A stretch of DNA of 64,000 nt from Apostichopus japonicus. Lineage: Eukaryota; Echinodermata; Holothuroidea; Aspidochirotida; Stichopodidae. Positions 1 through 45,400 of this stretch are shown here, piece by piece. Where the stretch lies: NCBI RefSeq assembly GCF_037975245.1, contig NC_092574.1, forward strand, positions 6,938,713-7,002,712. Reading direction: 5' to 3'. Below the pieces are notes generated by a model. The model ran no database searches and was not told the DNA's origin. It was given only the letters and a program-made list of their open reading frames with translations. Position 1 is the stretch's first letter. Every line of letters begins with the position of its first letter. Position numbers and translations under genes: made by a program.

Positions 1-775
1 TTTACAAGAGGCATATATGCAACATTGACAATATGTTTACATTAACCATACATTAACCTTGACCATGTGTGTATGAAATTGACCTTATGTGTATAACATT
101 GACCATGTGTGTACGTACAACATTGACCATATGTATACAACATTGACCATATGTGTACAACATTGACTGTGTGTGTACATCCCATCATGTGTACAACATT
201 GACCAAATTCATACATTGACCATATTTGTACAACATTGACCATATGTATACAACATTGACCTTGACCATATGTGTACAACATTGACCATATATATACAAC
301 ATTGACCGTGCGTGTATAGCATCCATCATGTGTACAACATAGACCATATTTGTACATTGACCATATTTGTACAACATTGACCATATGTATACAACATTGA
401 CCATGTGTATGTCATCCATTATATGTGTACAACATTGACCATATGTGTACAACATTGACCATGTGTACATCATCATATATGTATACAACATTGATCATGT
501 ACAGCATTAACCATGCAGACAACATTGTCCATATGTATACAACATTGACCATCTACAAACTTTAATTATGAACATTGGTGATATATACTACTGACCATGT
601 ACAACATATTATATTATAAGACATGACAATGTACAATGTTCACTCTATTGACCATGTACAACATGAATCAAGCAGCATGGACTGTGTACAATGGCTGACC
701 ATATCTTTGTACAACATTGACCATTTACAACGTAGACCACTACACATATACACAACATTGACCATGCACGTATGC
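1..775. repeat. Minisatellite, about 20-bp unit
   Basis: Degenerate tandem repeat whose consensus is close to ACAACATTGACCATATGTGT. Units are cleanest at about 110-560 and decay towards 775, with indels and a few partial units. It lies in the intron just upstream of the first recognisable JIP3/4 exon. Long minus-strand open frames through it are a by-product of the repeat. Confidence 0.9.
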
Positions 776-875
776 AACACAGTTTTTGAAAACAGATTTT
801 GAAAGGTAATAAAAGAGTAAAACAATAAATGAATCCTGACATAATACTGAATTTAAGAATTTATTTTCTGCTCAG

Positions 876-32574
<31,699 letters not shown>

Positions 32575-35480
32575 TACCCTTACAACGTTCACCTCGAGAG
32601 TTCTTCTACCTTGAAAATCGTAGCTTTGCTGAGTGCTGCCATTTTGAGTGAGTACAGGCAATCCCAGATAAGGACGCTTAAAAAAGCAATATATGGATCG
32701 CAAAATTTATCGGAAGAATCATTTATCCCTCTCAAACTCAGTATTCTGATGCCAGCATCTACCCATGAAACCGTGGTTTTAAAAAAAAAAAAATGTATGT
32801 ACTTACTCAAAAAAGCTTGCCTCTCGTAATAAAGCAGTCTGTATTTTCGATGGACGAAACTTAAGTTTGCGCAGCCGGATTCAGAGTGCATAACAATGAT
32901 GGTATTGTTCTAACGGTCGACCAGTTTGCGGTATTCTGTACGGAGAGCGTCAAGCTTCTGACATCCAACGGTAGGAGTCCATAAGTCGAGGATCACCAGG
33001 GCTGACGACCTTGGCCGCGTATCAGGGTGTTAAACGCATCGCTTTCTCGAGTCTTTCCCATTCCAAAATGCAACAACTCTAAGAAGTTAACAGTATTTCC
33101 CCCATTAGAGGAACAAAGTGATGACTCCAGACCAACTTCTTAAAAATTCAGTAAAAATTGACTTGAGGTGATTCTAACAAGAAATAGCTTGAGTCTTAAT
33201 TCCAGATTTGAAGAAGAATTTTTAGTATTTTTTAGAATATGAAAATAAAAACTGCAATGTTTTATCCTCTCTGGTGAGAAATGGGGAATTTTAAAGACGT
33301 ATTTTATTAGATAAACTTGTTGACAGTATTTGATCCATAGAAGACTTTTACTTCTCATTTTAAAAGTCATTTGAGTCTTCAATTTATTGTGTTTGTGTGT
33401 GAAGTTTTTTTTTAATTTTTACTTCTTTGTACAGAGGTAGAAAATACATGGCAACAAGCCTCAAGATTTAATCAGGAAATTATCTTTAGCCTGAATTCTT
33501 ATATGTAAATTAGGTTTGGCTAGGTACATCAGCTATGAAGGTGCCATATGTATAGGCAAAGTACTCATGCCCCCTCCATCCCCCCTCCCCCCCCCAAAAA
33601 AAATATATCTCTTGTAATTAAGGGTTCCTTCGCTCATTGAAAAAGAGGCTTGTCATTAAATACCAACAGAAATAAATTGTATTATTTTGAAAGGTGCTTG
33701 TTTTGTCAAAGAATATCAATGGCAGGCATGGTGCTGGACTTAACTTTTTTCGTGAAGATTTTTAACAACAAAGACAATTTTTTGGACAACAGAATTTTCA
33801 AACTTTGAGTCTCTATCATCATCTGTACATTTTAAAGTCATATGACAAATCAGAACTATTAGCGGTTTCAAATTCAGAGGGGTACTTTCATCAAGCAATT
33901 TTAATCTATTTGATCTTCTCTGTAGCTACCCCCCCCCCCCCAAGGACGCTTCAAGCAATATACCGATCAAAGTCATCAGTAAGAATTATGTATCTCAAAG
34001 TCAGTATTCTGGTTGCCAGCATCCTATTAATATTTATATTATTTTAATTTTATCGGTGATATTTCTTGTTTTATCATTTCATGTTGTGAGCTTAATCAGC
34101 TCCGAGAAGTCGCTAATTTTTTTTTTGTGACTCACCATTTCTAGCACTCCCCATTCGATTCTCGTTTCTTATTTCAGATTCGCTTGTAAATTCTCGATGG
34201 GTCTTACCAGAGTTTTTATCGGAATAAATGTCATATATTATTTTAATGAATGTTGTAAAAATGAAGTTTTTTTATTTCTAGCTCATGATAATAGTGTAAT
34301 ATGTGTATTGTCATAGCCAGGTTGTTGTCTTTAGAGAACCCTGGATGTTAAGATCTTCTAAAAAAAGTTAAAAATCTCTGATGTCGGTTTCTTTATTAAT
34401 AAAGGGATCGGTTTCTTAGAAGTGTGCTCCAGTGTCGTTGTGTAGCAGTCATAGTGGTTGACGTCCCCTTCGGGGCGAGAAATGCTCGTTTCCATTAAAG
34501 AGGGACAAAAAATTGTTTATAACATTGATAAATTAACATGGTGTAATTAGAAGTGTTGTGTACTAACTTGTGGCCGGTTGACTTTGAAAGTTTTCTCGCG
34601 TAGATTGATATCTACAGGTGAAATGACAGAAATTTGAGAGTCATAGACGATCGTAAATCCAAACTGTTTCAACCGTTTTTGGAGATGTATCGAAACTATG
34701 CGTGTCATATTGCCTTGGTTGTGCATAGATGAAACTTTGAAATAAAAAATCAATTTGCTATTTCAATAAATCATTTATTTCTTACATTTGTTGCAATATT
34801 ATATTTTCCAGATACATTTGCTTATTGGAATGGGGATGTATATTTTATGTCTTATTTTTTTTTTTAAACAGATAATATTTATAACATATTTTAGGTTTTA
34901 TCATCTGAAACTTGTAAAAAAATATGCTGCAACATTTTTGGGAGCCTTTTCTAGAAATTATTATGCTTAAAATACCATAGGCAGAGAATATAGCACAGTG
35001 TACCCCCCCCCCCTTCTTCACCTGCCCTTCATAGCAGTAACATTTGAAGATTTAACTTGTTATGATACAAACTATTTTAACATCTACAACAGAAAGAAGG
35101 CTTTTGAGATGATAGTAATATATACAATGATCTTTATATACAAATTAATGCAGTCTGTTGCAAAATGACATCTTTAATTGTAATTCTCAGAACAAATATC
35201 TCAAACCCGTAATTTCATTTTCCATTTACCTGAGAAATAGGTCAAATCTTGCCAAATGGGGGAAAATGATAAGTTATGTAAGTTGTGGATTTAAAGATTT
35301 AAGAGTGAATTTGGTGGACGTGCAGTGTTTTAAAAAGGAAGAAAGTTGAATTGGTTATTTATAGAGGGACGGGTATTAGCGTGGATGGTTGACTCTTTGA
35401 ATAAAGTGAAAAATATAAAGCAAGGTGAGAAAAGTGTGGTGATTGTCAAGAACCAATAAAGCTGTTAGAGAGAGAATCTT
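32575..35480 (+). other. SPAG9/MAPK8IP3: Probable 3' UTR and downstream flank of the JIP3/4 gene
   Basis: Non-coding sequence after the stop. AATAAA signals occur at 33671, 34223, 34398, 34741, 34765, 35400 and 35455. The transcript end cannot be chosen from sequence alone. A diverged direct duplication links 32670-32765 and 33935-34025. Long 3' UTRs are common for this family, but the extent here is inference. Confidence 0.45.
35455..35460 (+). other. Candidate polyadenylation signal
   Basis: AATAAA in the context AACCAATAAAGCTG, the last of several downstream of the JIP3/4 stop codon. Earlier AATAAA copies are equally possible. Confidence 0.3.
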
Positions 35481-35584
35481 AGTTCACTTTTACGATGGGT
35501 GTCATCACAGTGAAATAAGTGCTTCTGTCACAGTGAAAACATTACTGCTGTCATAGTGGGATGAAAGCTACTATTTGTGCTGTC

Positions 35585-35700
35585 CCACAAGATCAGCACT
35601 GCTGTCCCCATGGGAACAGCGCTGCTGTCACCGTGGGAACAGCGCTGCTGTCACAGTGGGAACAGCGCTGCTGTCACTGCGAGACGAGACGCTGCTGTCA
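35585..35700. repeat. Short tandem repeat, about 21-bp unit
   Basis: About five copies of GGGAACAGCGCTGCTGTCAC with substitutions. The unit contains the palindrome CAGCGCTG. Confidence 0.85.
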
Positions 35701-37235
35701 TATGTCATCATCAGAGATGATATTTATTGCTTATGATATCATTGTTATTATTAGTGTCCAAGTTAAGGTAACTGTATGCTCTTTATATAATTTATATAAC
35801 TGTATGCTCTTTATATAATTTATTCAACAGTTAATCCTTTTCGTCAGTTTTCCTAAAACAGAATGCAGTCATTTAACGTGTCTCCTGCTGAAATTCAAAT
35901 GCATCTTGTCCCATGGTAATGAATATGCAACAGCCCAAGGTACAAATATTGACAATTTACAGAAATGTTGATTAGGATATGAATTTTTGACGGGGGGGGG
36001 GGGGGGGTTATTAATATAATAAAAGGGTATATATAAATGTGTATGCAAACCTGTTCATATTTGTCAAAGTCATTGTTCGTGAGAGTTTAATGGGATTTTT
36101 TTTTAAGCTCTCTTGGCTAAGCTGATTGTAAAGTGTGTTTTTTTTTTCTGATGAAGCATTGATGTACAATTTTTAGAGGTTTACTTTTTCTCAGTTTTTC
36201 ATTTGATTCCAAGCTGTTTTATGCATATTTCTGTGGCCTGTTAATGTTCTGTATCATTCAAATGTGGTGAATTTAACTTGAAATATAAGTGTTTTAATGA
36301 AAATCATGTTCCTTGTATGAAATTTCTTTCCAGCTTCTTCAGAGCACTCGTGTTGTCAGTACGAGCAGTATATTAAATATCATGAATGTTTCTATCAGAT
36401 CAAGGTTTACAGGAACTGTTTTTACTGTCAATACCAGTGCTTTGAGAGCATGATATTGGGAGTACAGTTTAGAGAGGTATTAACATTAGGAAATTGTCCA
36501 TACTGGCTACATTCCTGCTTCAGTACATGAATATGTGTATTTCCTGTATCAGGTGCGAGGGATCAGGAAGGGGTGGGAAGGGGGGGGTAGTACCATAAAT
36601 GTATATTTATATAATTTATATATTTCTGCAAGGTGTGGGAGATTCTGGGGGGGGGAGGTTTACGTGGGAAGCTTAGAAGAAGAATGCTAGAACTGACCGT
36701 TTATGCAGAGGAGGGGTGTGAGGGTTTAATCTGGGGCACATGTGCAGACTGATTTCAGGGGCAAACCGCAAATTTACCTCAAAACTTTGTGACAAATTGG
36801 ATCTGCGCTGTACATTCTGTACTATAACAAGGCTAGTACTAATGTGAATGCTTTTCAACAAATTGTCACTTTATAATTACAAATTCGTTTGTACAAATTT
36901 TGTCAACATAAGGGCACTATTGAAGTAGAAAAAAAGAGGAAAAAAAGGGTACTTTTCATGAACAAAAAGGGGTACTTGGTATTCGTGAAAAGGAACACTT
37001 TTATTGTCTTTGACATGTATCTCTGTAACCCCCCTGCACAAGTGCATCTTTGGTATAGCAAACACTTTGATTTTAATACTGATGAACATGAAAGACATTA
37101 CAATGTCAAAAGTTGAACAGGTTGCAAGTTTATCAATCAATGCTAAACATTTTGGTTTCGATGATAATCGTAACCTATGAATTCATGATGGCGTATGTGT
37201 GTATGTAGGGTGTGTGTGAGTGCGGTTGTGACGCC
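35701..37235. other. Intergenic, nothing recognised
   Basis: AT-rich sequence with poly-G patches at about 35992-36007 and 36580-36660. No splice-supported exon, RNA or bounded mobile element was found. Confidence 0.6.
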
Positions 37236-37930
37236 CAGCTTGTAAACACGATTTCTCAAGAAGGGAAGGTCAGACCAATTTCTAAATATTTATGTGTAGA
37301 GGTACCACATTGATTACAAGAAGCCTATTGTTTTTGGTGGAGGTCAAAGGCCATTTGGGGTCACCAGGGGTCAAATTGTGAAAATCTTGTAATCACGATA
37401 TCTCAATACTGGAAGCTTGGGCCAACCTCATATTTAGTGTGTAGAAGGTACCAAATTGAGTTAAAGAAGCCCATTGTTTTTGGTGGAGGTCAGAGGTCAG
37501 CAGAGGTCAAATCGTGGAACTCTTGTAAACATGTACACCCTCACTATACATTACATCAGAGTCATGAAGAAAACTGCTTATGTTACATCATCAAAACCAC
37601 AATGCATTTTTGAATTCTGATTTTGATAGTCATCGTGTAAGTGGGTTCTTTGTATTGACAGACGGATACACATAAGTGATGGACTTAGATTTGGGTGTAA
37701 ACCAGGCATGTGGTGTGCAGAGGCACAACCAAATTTTGCCCCCTTTTTGATTCCTTGCCCGAAGGCTCAAGGAATCTATGAGACAGGGATTGCGTGTGTG
37801 TATGTGTGACGCCCTTGGCTCGTAAACACGATAACTCAACAATGGCAAGTTAGATTGAAGTCATACTTGGTACATAGATGCGCCATGGTGAGTAGATGGA
37901 CCCAATTGATTTTGGTGCTCATCTCATGAT
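37236..37930. repeat. Degenerate repeats of about 150 bp with AGGTCA-like motifs (left block)
   Basis: Units open with TTGTAAACACGATNTCTCAA and later contain ATTGTTTTTGGTGGAGGTCA and GGGGTCACCAGGGGTCAAAT. Unit starts are at 37239, 37386 and 37521, with a diverged relative at about 37818. The same family reappears at 45975-46165, on the far side of the 761-bp array. Confidence 0.8.
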
Positions 37931-38825
37931 AAACGAAGAATATATAGGTGTCATCGCCAACAAAATTTGACTAATGTCAATAGGTAGATGAGAGCGCAAT
38001 AAAAAAGTCAATCACGAATAAGTAAAAAGTGGCAAATAGCTGAAAAGGACGCCAGCAGTCCATTTGAGTCCGTCAGGGGGGGGGGGGGGCGGGGCATCCG
38101 CCCTGACTGTATGGACGCTCCGCCACTTTTGGGAGCGCAGTGTAGGAAGAGAAGGGGGAGGGAGGGTGGTATTTTTTAACGGTTTGTGTGAGTGTGTGCA
38201 ATGATTCGTAATGACATGTTATCGCAAGGGTTCAACATGCTCAAATAAAATGAATGAATGAGGAGGAATCCATGTCACTTTTCAACCATATTTTGAAACA
38301 AATTGAGCGAATTGATCGCTAGTTATCTTGAAATTGATTTTATCACGGTCATTGTCATATTTCCCATATGTACATTTCCCATAGAAAAGGAGGAAGGGCG
38401 AACCTGTACGTAATGTAATCAGAAATACTTTTAAAATGACACCAAAGAGACTAAAAATTCTTTTCGACGTGTTAATAATGATGTCTTTAAAGAGACACCG
38501 TAGATCCGTTTGCTCGGTTGAGTTTACTGCAATAGTGGCAAATGGAGACCAATATCCGCACTTAGAGGACCTAATGTTATAGTCGTGGATTGACCTTGAA
38601 CAGAGGGGCCTACCGTGAAAACGAACGGAAAATTCATCCTTTTATATCTCAGCGATACAATTCCACTGGATACAGAAATACGACTCAAAAGTCATTAGAT
38701 GTGGTCATTATAACTGTCACATTAAAAGATATGTATAAAAGCAGGTTAAAGATATGATGGAAACTCAAATGTGGACCAAAAAACGATGTCCCTACGGATA
38801 CCGTCCAGTGACATTTACATAATTT
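37931..38825. other. Intergenic, nothing recognised
   Basis: No gene or bounded element seen. It contains a poly-G run at about 38078-38092. Confidence 0.55.
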
Positions 38826-39375
38826 GTGTGTAGTAGGTTCTGTGGCTCTTTTGTTGAAAAACTTTGGAATATGCTTAAAGTTGAGAGTTCGTCCATGCTT
38901 AAGATTATTGAGGGACATAGATCATCACGTTTTATGAGGAGGGAGGCTGTTTTTTATTATTTATATAACATCTGGGTAATAGGTGCTGTAACTCTTTTCT
39001 TGGAGAAAGCTTGGAATATGCGGATAAGGAAGAAAGTTTCAAGTTCCTCCCATGCATTAGATTAATGAGGGACCTAGATCACCACGCTTTACGAGGATAT
39101 CTCATAAATTAGGTGTAAGATAAGCGGTGAGTGTGAGGAAGGGTAGGGGAGAATGAGGGGGGGGGTTAATGATGTTACCGGGGGACCTAATAATTCGTCC
39201 TAAATGAGATTTGAAAGAAAGTCATTAATGTAGGTAAATATCATTCATTACTGCCTGCTCTCGCTGATTTCTTTTAACCCTAGGAGCGGAGTGCGTGAGG
39301 TGAAGAAGGGTAGGGCAGGATGGAGAGGAATAAATGACGATGTAACCAGGGGGCAGATAAATCGTTCAATAAGAG
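38826..39375. repeat. Diverged tandem duplications
   Basis: Two old copies run 38830-38945 and 38980-39105 (shared CTTGGAATATGC-like, GAGGGACNTAGATCA and ACGAGGA-type stretches). Two more run 39115-39240 and 39290-39375 (shared GAAGGGTAGG, GATGTNACC and AGACTTGAA-type stretches). They lie directly left of the (AT)n run and the 761-bp array. Confidence 0.65.
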
Positions 39376-39377
39376 AC

Positions 39378-39442
<65 letters not shown>
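39378..39442. repeat. (AT)n microsatellite
   Basis: About 32 uninterrupted AT dinucleotides immediately left of the 761-bp array. Confidence 0.97.
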
Positions 39443-39443
<1 letters not shown>

Positions 39444-39466
39444 CTTAATATCATTACTGCCTTCTC

Positions 39467-42400
39467 AAATAGAAATAATATAGACAAAAAGCCTTTCCCG
39501 GTCAGATAGTTACACGAAAGTGATGTATAACAAAGACAAGGGTGTCTTCTACTCCACATCTAATTTTAATGTCGATTGATGTTTCAGAGAGGACAAGAGA
39601 GGGGCTGGAAAGAGGGGGTTTCCCAAATTTTGTACTTATAAAGAACACGTATTTCTATCTTGTACTTTGGGACCACGTATCTCCCGAACGTAAGCAGATA
39701 TGGACCTGGGAGTTGCAGATTTGGGCTCCTGAGCATCGATTAACTCCTGTTACGTTATTTGGGCGAAATCGATTTTGGGTCAATTTTTGGCAAAAATTGC
39801 AAGGGATAGTTACCCTTACGGATTTTTTAAAATCAGGTTTTTTGCCTCCCACGCACTCAAAATACATCCAATTCGAAAATAAAGTTCAGATTCGTAATCA
39901 GCGTGTCGCGAACTACCAGAAAAGATCCACATTTATCGATTTTGCGACAACAAGTTTTTTCACGTCAAAAAAAGTAAGAGCGAAAAACTTTTAGGACGAA
40001 CAAAGGCTTAAAATCTTTTGTTGTCCCTAAAAGTTTTTCCATTTTCTTTTGTTCATGTGAAGTTGCAAACTGAGCGAAAAAGGTGTCATAAGAGGGCGCA
40101 AAGGCGATAAATGTGTATCTTTTCTGGTAGTTCGCGACATGCTGATTACGAATCTGAGGTTTATTTTGGAATTGGGTACCAAAATGAGGTACTTTTTTAA
40201 CTTTGCAAGAAAAAACACCTATTTTTGGCGCAAATAGAAATAATATAGACAAAAAAGCCTTTCCCGGTCAGATGATTACACGAAAGTGATGTATAACAAA
40301 GACAAGGGTGTCTTCTACTCCACATATAATTTTAATGTCGATGGGTGTTTCAGAGAGGACAAGAGAGGGGGCTGAAAAGAGGGGGTTTTCCAAATTTTGC
40401 ACTTATAAAGAACAGTCACGTATTTCTATCTTGTACTTTGGGACCACGTATCTCCCGAACGGAAGCAGATATGGACCTGGGAGTTGCAGATTTGGGCTCC
40501 TGAGCATCGATTACTCCCAGTTACGTCTTTTGGGCGAAATCGAGTTTGGGTCAATTTTTGGCAATTTTTATTTGCGCCAAAAATAGGTGTTTTGTCTGAA
40601 AAGTGAAAAAAGTACCTCTTTTTGGTACCCAATTCGAAAATAAAGTTCAGATTCGTAATCAGCGTGTCGCGAACTACCAGAAAAGATCCACATTTATCGA
40701 TTTTGCGACAACAAGTTTTTTCACGTCAAAAAAAGTAAGAGCGAAAAACTTTTAGGACGAACAAAGGCTTAAAATCTTTTGTTGTCCCTAAAAGTTTTTC
40801 CATTTTCTTTTGTTCATGTGAAGTTGCAAACTGAGCGAAAAAGGTGTCATAAGAGGGCGCAAAGGCGATAAATGTGTATCTTTTCTGGTAGTTCGCGACA
40901 TGCTGATTACGAATCTGAGGTTTATTTTGGAATTGGGTACCAAAATGAGGTACTTTTTTAACTTTGCAAGAAAAAACACCTATTTTTGGCTCAAATAGAA
41001 ATAATATAGACAAAAAAGCCTTTCCCGGTCAGATGATTACACGAAAGTGATGTATAACAAAGACAAGGGTGTCTTCTACTCCACATATAATTTTAATGTC
41101 GATGGGTGTTTCAGAGAGGACAAGAGAGGGGGCTGAAAAGAGGGGGTTTTCCAAATTTTGCACTTATAAAGAACAGTCACGTATTTCTATCTTGTACTTT
41201 GGGACCACGTATCTCCCGAACGGAAGCAGATATGGACCTGGGAGTTGCAGATTTGGGCTCCTGAGCATCGATTACTCCCAGTTACGTCTTTTGGGCGAAA
41301 TCGAGTTTGGGTCAATTTTTGGCAATTTTTATTTGCGCCAAAAATAGGTGTTTTGTCTGAAAAGTGAAAAAAGTACCTCTTTTTGGTACCCAATTCGAAA
41401 ATAAAGTTCAGATTCGTAATCAGCGTGTCGCGAACTACCAGAAAAGATCCACATTTATCGATTTTGCGACAACAAGTTTTTTCACGTCAAAAAAAGTAAG
41501 AGCGAAAAACTTTTAGGACGAACAAAGGCTTAAAATCTTTTGTTGTCCCTAAAAGTTTTTCCATTTTCTTTTGTTCATGTGAAGTTGCAAACTGAGCGAA
41601 AAAAGTGTCATAAGAGGGCACAAAGGCGATAAATATGTATCTTTTCTGGTAGTTCGCGACACGCTGATTACGAATCTGAGGTTTATTTTGGAATTGGGTA
41701 CCAAAATGAGGTACTTTTTTAACTTTGCAAGAAAAAACACCTATTTTTGGCGCAAATAGAAATATTATAGACAAAAAAGCCTTTCCCGGTCAGATGATTA
41801 CACGAAAGTGATGTATAACAAAGACAAGGGTGTCTTCTACTCCACATATAATTTTAATGTCGATGGGTGTTTCAGAGAGGACAAGAGAGGGGGCTGAAAA
41901 GAGGGGGTTTTCCAAATTTTGCACTTATAAAGAACAGTCACGTATTTCTATCTTGTACTTTGGGACCACGTATCTCCCGAACGGAAGCAGATATGGACCT
42001 GGGAGTTGCAGATTTGGGCTCCTGAGCATCGATTATTCCCAGTTACGTCTTTTGGGCGAAATCGAGTTTGGGTCAATTTTTGGCAATTTTTATTTGCGCC
42101 AAAAATAGGTGTTTTGTCTGAAAAGTGAAAAAAGTACCTCTTTTTGGTACCCAATTCGAAATAAAGTTCAGATTCGTAATCAGCGTGTCGCGAACTACCA
42201 GAAAAGATCCACATTTATCGATTTTGCGACAACAAGTTTTTTCACGTCAAAAAAAGTAAGAGCGAAAAACTTTTAGGACGAACAAAGGCTTAAAATCTTT
42301 TGTTGTCCCTAAAAGTTTTTCCATTTTCTTTTGTTCATGTGAAGTTGCAAACTGAGCGAAAAAGGTGTCATAAGAGGGCGCAAAGGCGAAAAATGTGTAT

Positions 42401-45400
42401 CTTTTCTGGTAGTTCGCGACATGCTGATTACGAATCTGAGGTTTATTTTGGAATTGGGTACCAAAATGAGGTACTTTTTTAACTTTGCAAGAAAAAACAC
42501 CTATTTTTGGCGCAAATAGAAATATTATAGACAAAAAAGCCTTTCCCGGTCAGATGATTACACGAAAGTGATGTATAACAAAGACAAGGGTGTCTTCTAC
42601 TCCACATATAATTTTAATGTCGATGGGTGTTTCAGAGAGGACAAGAGAGGGGGCTGAAAAGAGGGGGTTTTCCAAATTTTGCACTTATAAAGAACAGTCA
42701 CGTATTTCTATCTTGTACTTTGGGACCACGTATCTCCCGAACGGAAGCAGATATGGACCTGGGAGTTGCAGATTTGGGCTCCTGAGCATCGATTACTCCC
42801 AGTTACGTCTTTTGGGCGAAATCGAGTTTGGGTCAATTTTTGGCAATTTTTATTTGCGCCAAAAATAGGTGTTTTGTCTGAAAAGTGAAAAAAGTACCTC
42901 TTTTTGGTACCCAATTCGAAAATAAAGTTCAGATTCGTAATCAGCGTGTCGCGAACTACCAGAAAAGATCCACATTTATCGATTTTGCGACAACAAGTTT
43001 TTTCACGTCAAAAAAAGTAAGAGCGAAAAACTTTTAGGACGAACAAAGGCTTAAAATCTTTTGTTGTCCCTAAAAGTTTTTCCATTTTCTTTTGTTCATG
43101 TGAAGTTGCAAACTGAGCGAAAAAGGTGTCATAAGAGGGCGCAAAGGCGATAAATGTGTATCTTTTCTGGTAGTTCGCGACATGCTGATTACGAATCTGA
43201 GGTTTATTTTGGAATTGGGTACCAAAATGAGGTACTTTTTTAACTTTGCAAGAAAAAACACCTATTTTTGGCGCAAATAGAAATAATATAGACAAAAAAG
43301 CCTTTCCCGGTCAGATGATTACACGAAAGTGATGTATAACAAAGACAAGGGTGTCTTCTACTCCACATATAATTTTAATGTCGATGGGTGTTTCAGAGAG
43401 GACAAGAGAGGGGGCTGAAAAGAGGGGGTTTTCCAAATTTTGCACTTATAAAGAACAGTCACGTATTTCTATCTTGTACTTTGGGACCACGTATCTCCCG
43501 AACGGAAGCAGATATGGACCTGGGAGTTGCAGATTTGGGCTCCTGAGCATCGATTACTCCCAGTTACGTTATTTGGGCGAAATCGAGTTTGGGTCAATTT
43601 TTGGCAATTTTTATTTGCGCCAAAAATAGGTGTTTTGTCTGAAAAGTGAAAAAAGTACCTCTTTTTGGTACCCAATTCGAAAATAAAGTTCAGATTCGTA
43701 ATCAGCGTGTCGCGAACTACCAGAAAAGATCCACATTTATCGATTTTGCGACAACAAGTTTTTTCACGTCAAAAAAAGTAAGAGCGAAAAACTTTTAGGA
43801 CGAACAAAGGCTTAAAATCTTTTGTTGTCCCTAAAAGTTTTTCCATTTTCTTTTGTTCATGTGAAGTTGCAAACTGAGCGAAAAAAGTGTCATAAGAGGG
43901 CGCAAAGGCGATAAATGTGTATCTTTTCTGGTAGTTCGCGACATGCTGATTACGAATCTGAGGTTTATTTTGGAATTGGGTACCAAAATGAGGTACTTTT
44001 TTAACTTTGCAAGAAAAAACACCTATTTTTGGCGCAAATAGAAATAATATAGACAAAAAAGCCTTTCCCGGTCAGATGATTACACGAAAGTGATGTATAA
44101 CAAAGACAAGGGTGTCTTCTACTCCACATCTAATTTTAATGTCGATGGGTGTTTCCTAGAGGACAAGAGAGGGGCTGAAAAGAGGGGGTTTCCCAAATTT
44201 TGCACTTATAAAGAACACGTATTTCTATCTTGTACTTTGGGACCACGTATCTCCCGAACGGAAGCAGATATGGACCTGGGAGTTGCAGATTTGGGCTCCT
44301 GAGCATCGATTAACTCCTGTTACGTTATTTGGGCGAAATCGATTTTGGGTCAATTTTTGGCAAAAATTGCAAGGGATAGTTACCCTTACGGATTTTTTAA
44401 AATCAGGTTTTTTGCCTCCCACGCACTCAAAATACATCCAATTCGAAAATAAAGTTCAGATTCGTAATCAGCGTGTCGCGAACTACCAGAAAAGATCCAC
44501 ATATATCGATTTTGCGACAACAAGTTTTTTCACGTCAAAAAAAGTAAGAGCGAAAAACTTTTAGGACGAACAAAGGCTTAAAATCTTTTGTTGTCCCTAA
44601 AAGTTTTTCGCTTTTCTTTTGTTCATGTGGAGTTGCAAACTGAGCGAAAAAAGTGTCATAAGAGGGCACAAAGGCGATAAATATGTATCTTTTCTGGTAG
44701 TTCGCGACACGCTGATTACGAATCTGAAGTTTATTTTGGAATTGGGTACCAAATTGAGGTACTTTTTTAACTTTGCATGACAAAACACCTATTTTTGGCG
44801 CAAATAGACATGATATGGACAAAAAACCTTTCCCGGTCAGATAATTACACAAAATTGGTGTATAACAAAGACAAGAGTGTCTTCTACTTCACGTCTAGTT
44901 TTCATGTCGATGGGTGTTTCAGAGAGGACAAGAGAGGGGGCTGAAAAGAGGGATTTTTCCAAATTTTGCACTTATAAAGAACAGTCACGTATTTCTATCT
45001 TGTACTTTGGGACCACGTATCTCCCGAACGGAAGCAGATATGGACCTGGGAGTTGCAGATTTGGGCTCCTGAGCATCGATTACTCCCAGTTACGTCTTTT
45101 GGGCGAAATCGAGTTTGGGTCAATTTTTGGCAATTTTTATTTGCGCCAAAAATAGGTGTTTTGTCTGAAAAGTGAAAAAAGTACCTCTTTTTGGTACCCA
45201 ATTCGAAAATAAAGTTCAGATTCGTAATCAGCGTGTCGCGAACTACCAGAAAAGATCCACATTTATCGATTTTGCGACAACAAGTTTTTTCACGTCAAAA
45301 AAAGTAAGAGCGAAAAACTTTTAGGACGAACAAAGGCTTAAAATCTTTTGTTGTCCCTAAAAGTTTTTCCATTTTCTTTTGTTCATGTGAAGTTGCAAAC

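Noticed and set aside
42-491. 149-codon minus-strand open frame
   Set aside because: It lies wholly in the ACAACATTGACC minisatellite and has no family similarity.
37236-37530. Nuclear-receptor response elements (AGGTCA direct repeats)
   Set aside because: The motifs belong to a degenerate repeat unit, so their presence reflects copy number. Spacing varies and there is no promoter nearby.
40308-45155. Recurrent 92- to 95-codon open frames, one set per 761-bp unit
   Set aside because: They recur only because the units are almost identical. No domain is recognised, and frames are open on both strands at once. Repetition is not independent evidence of coding.
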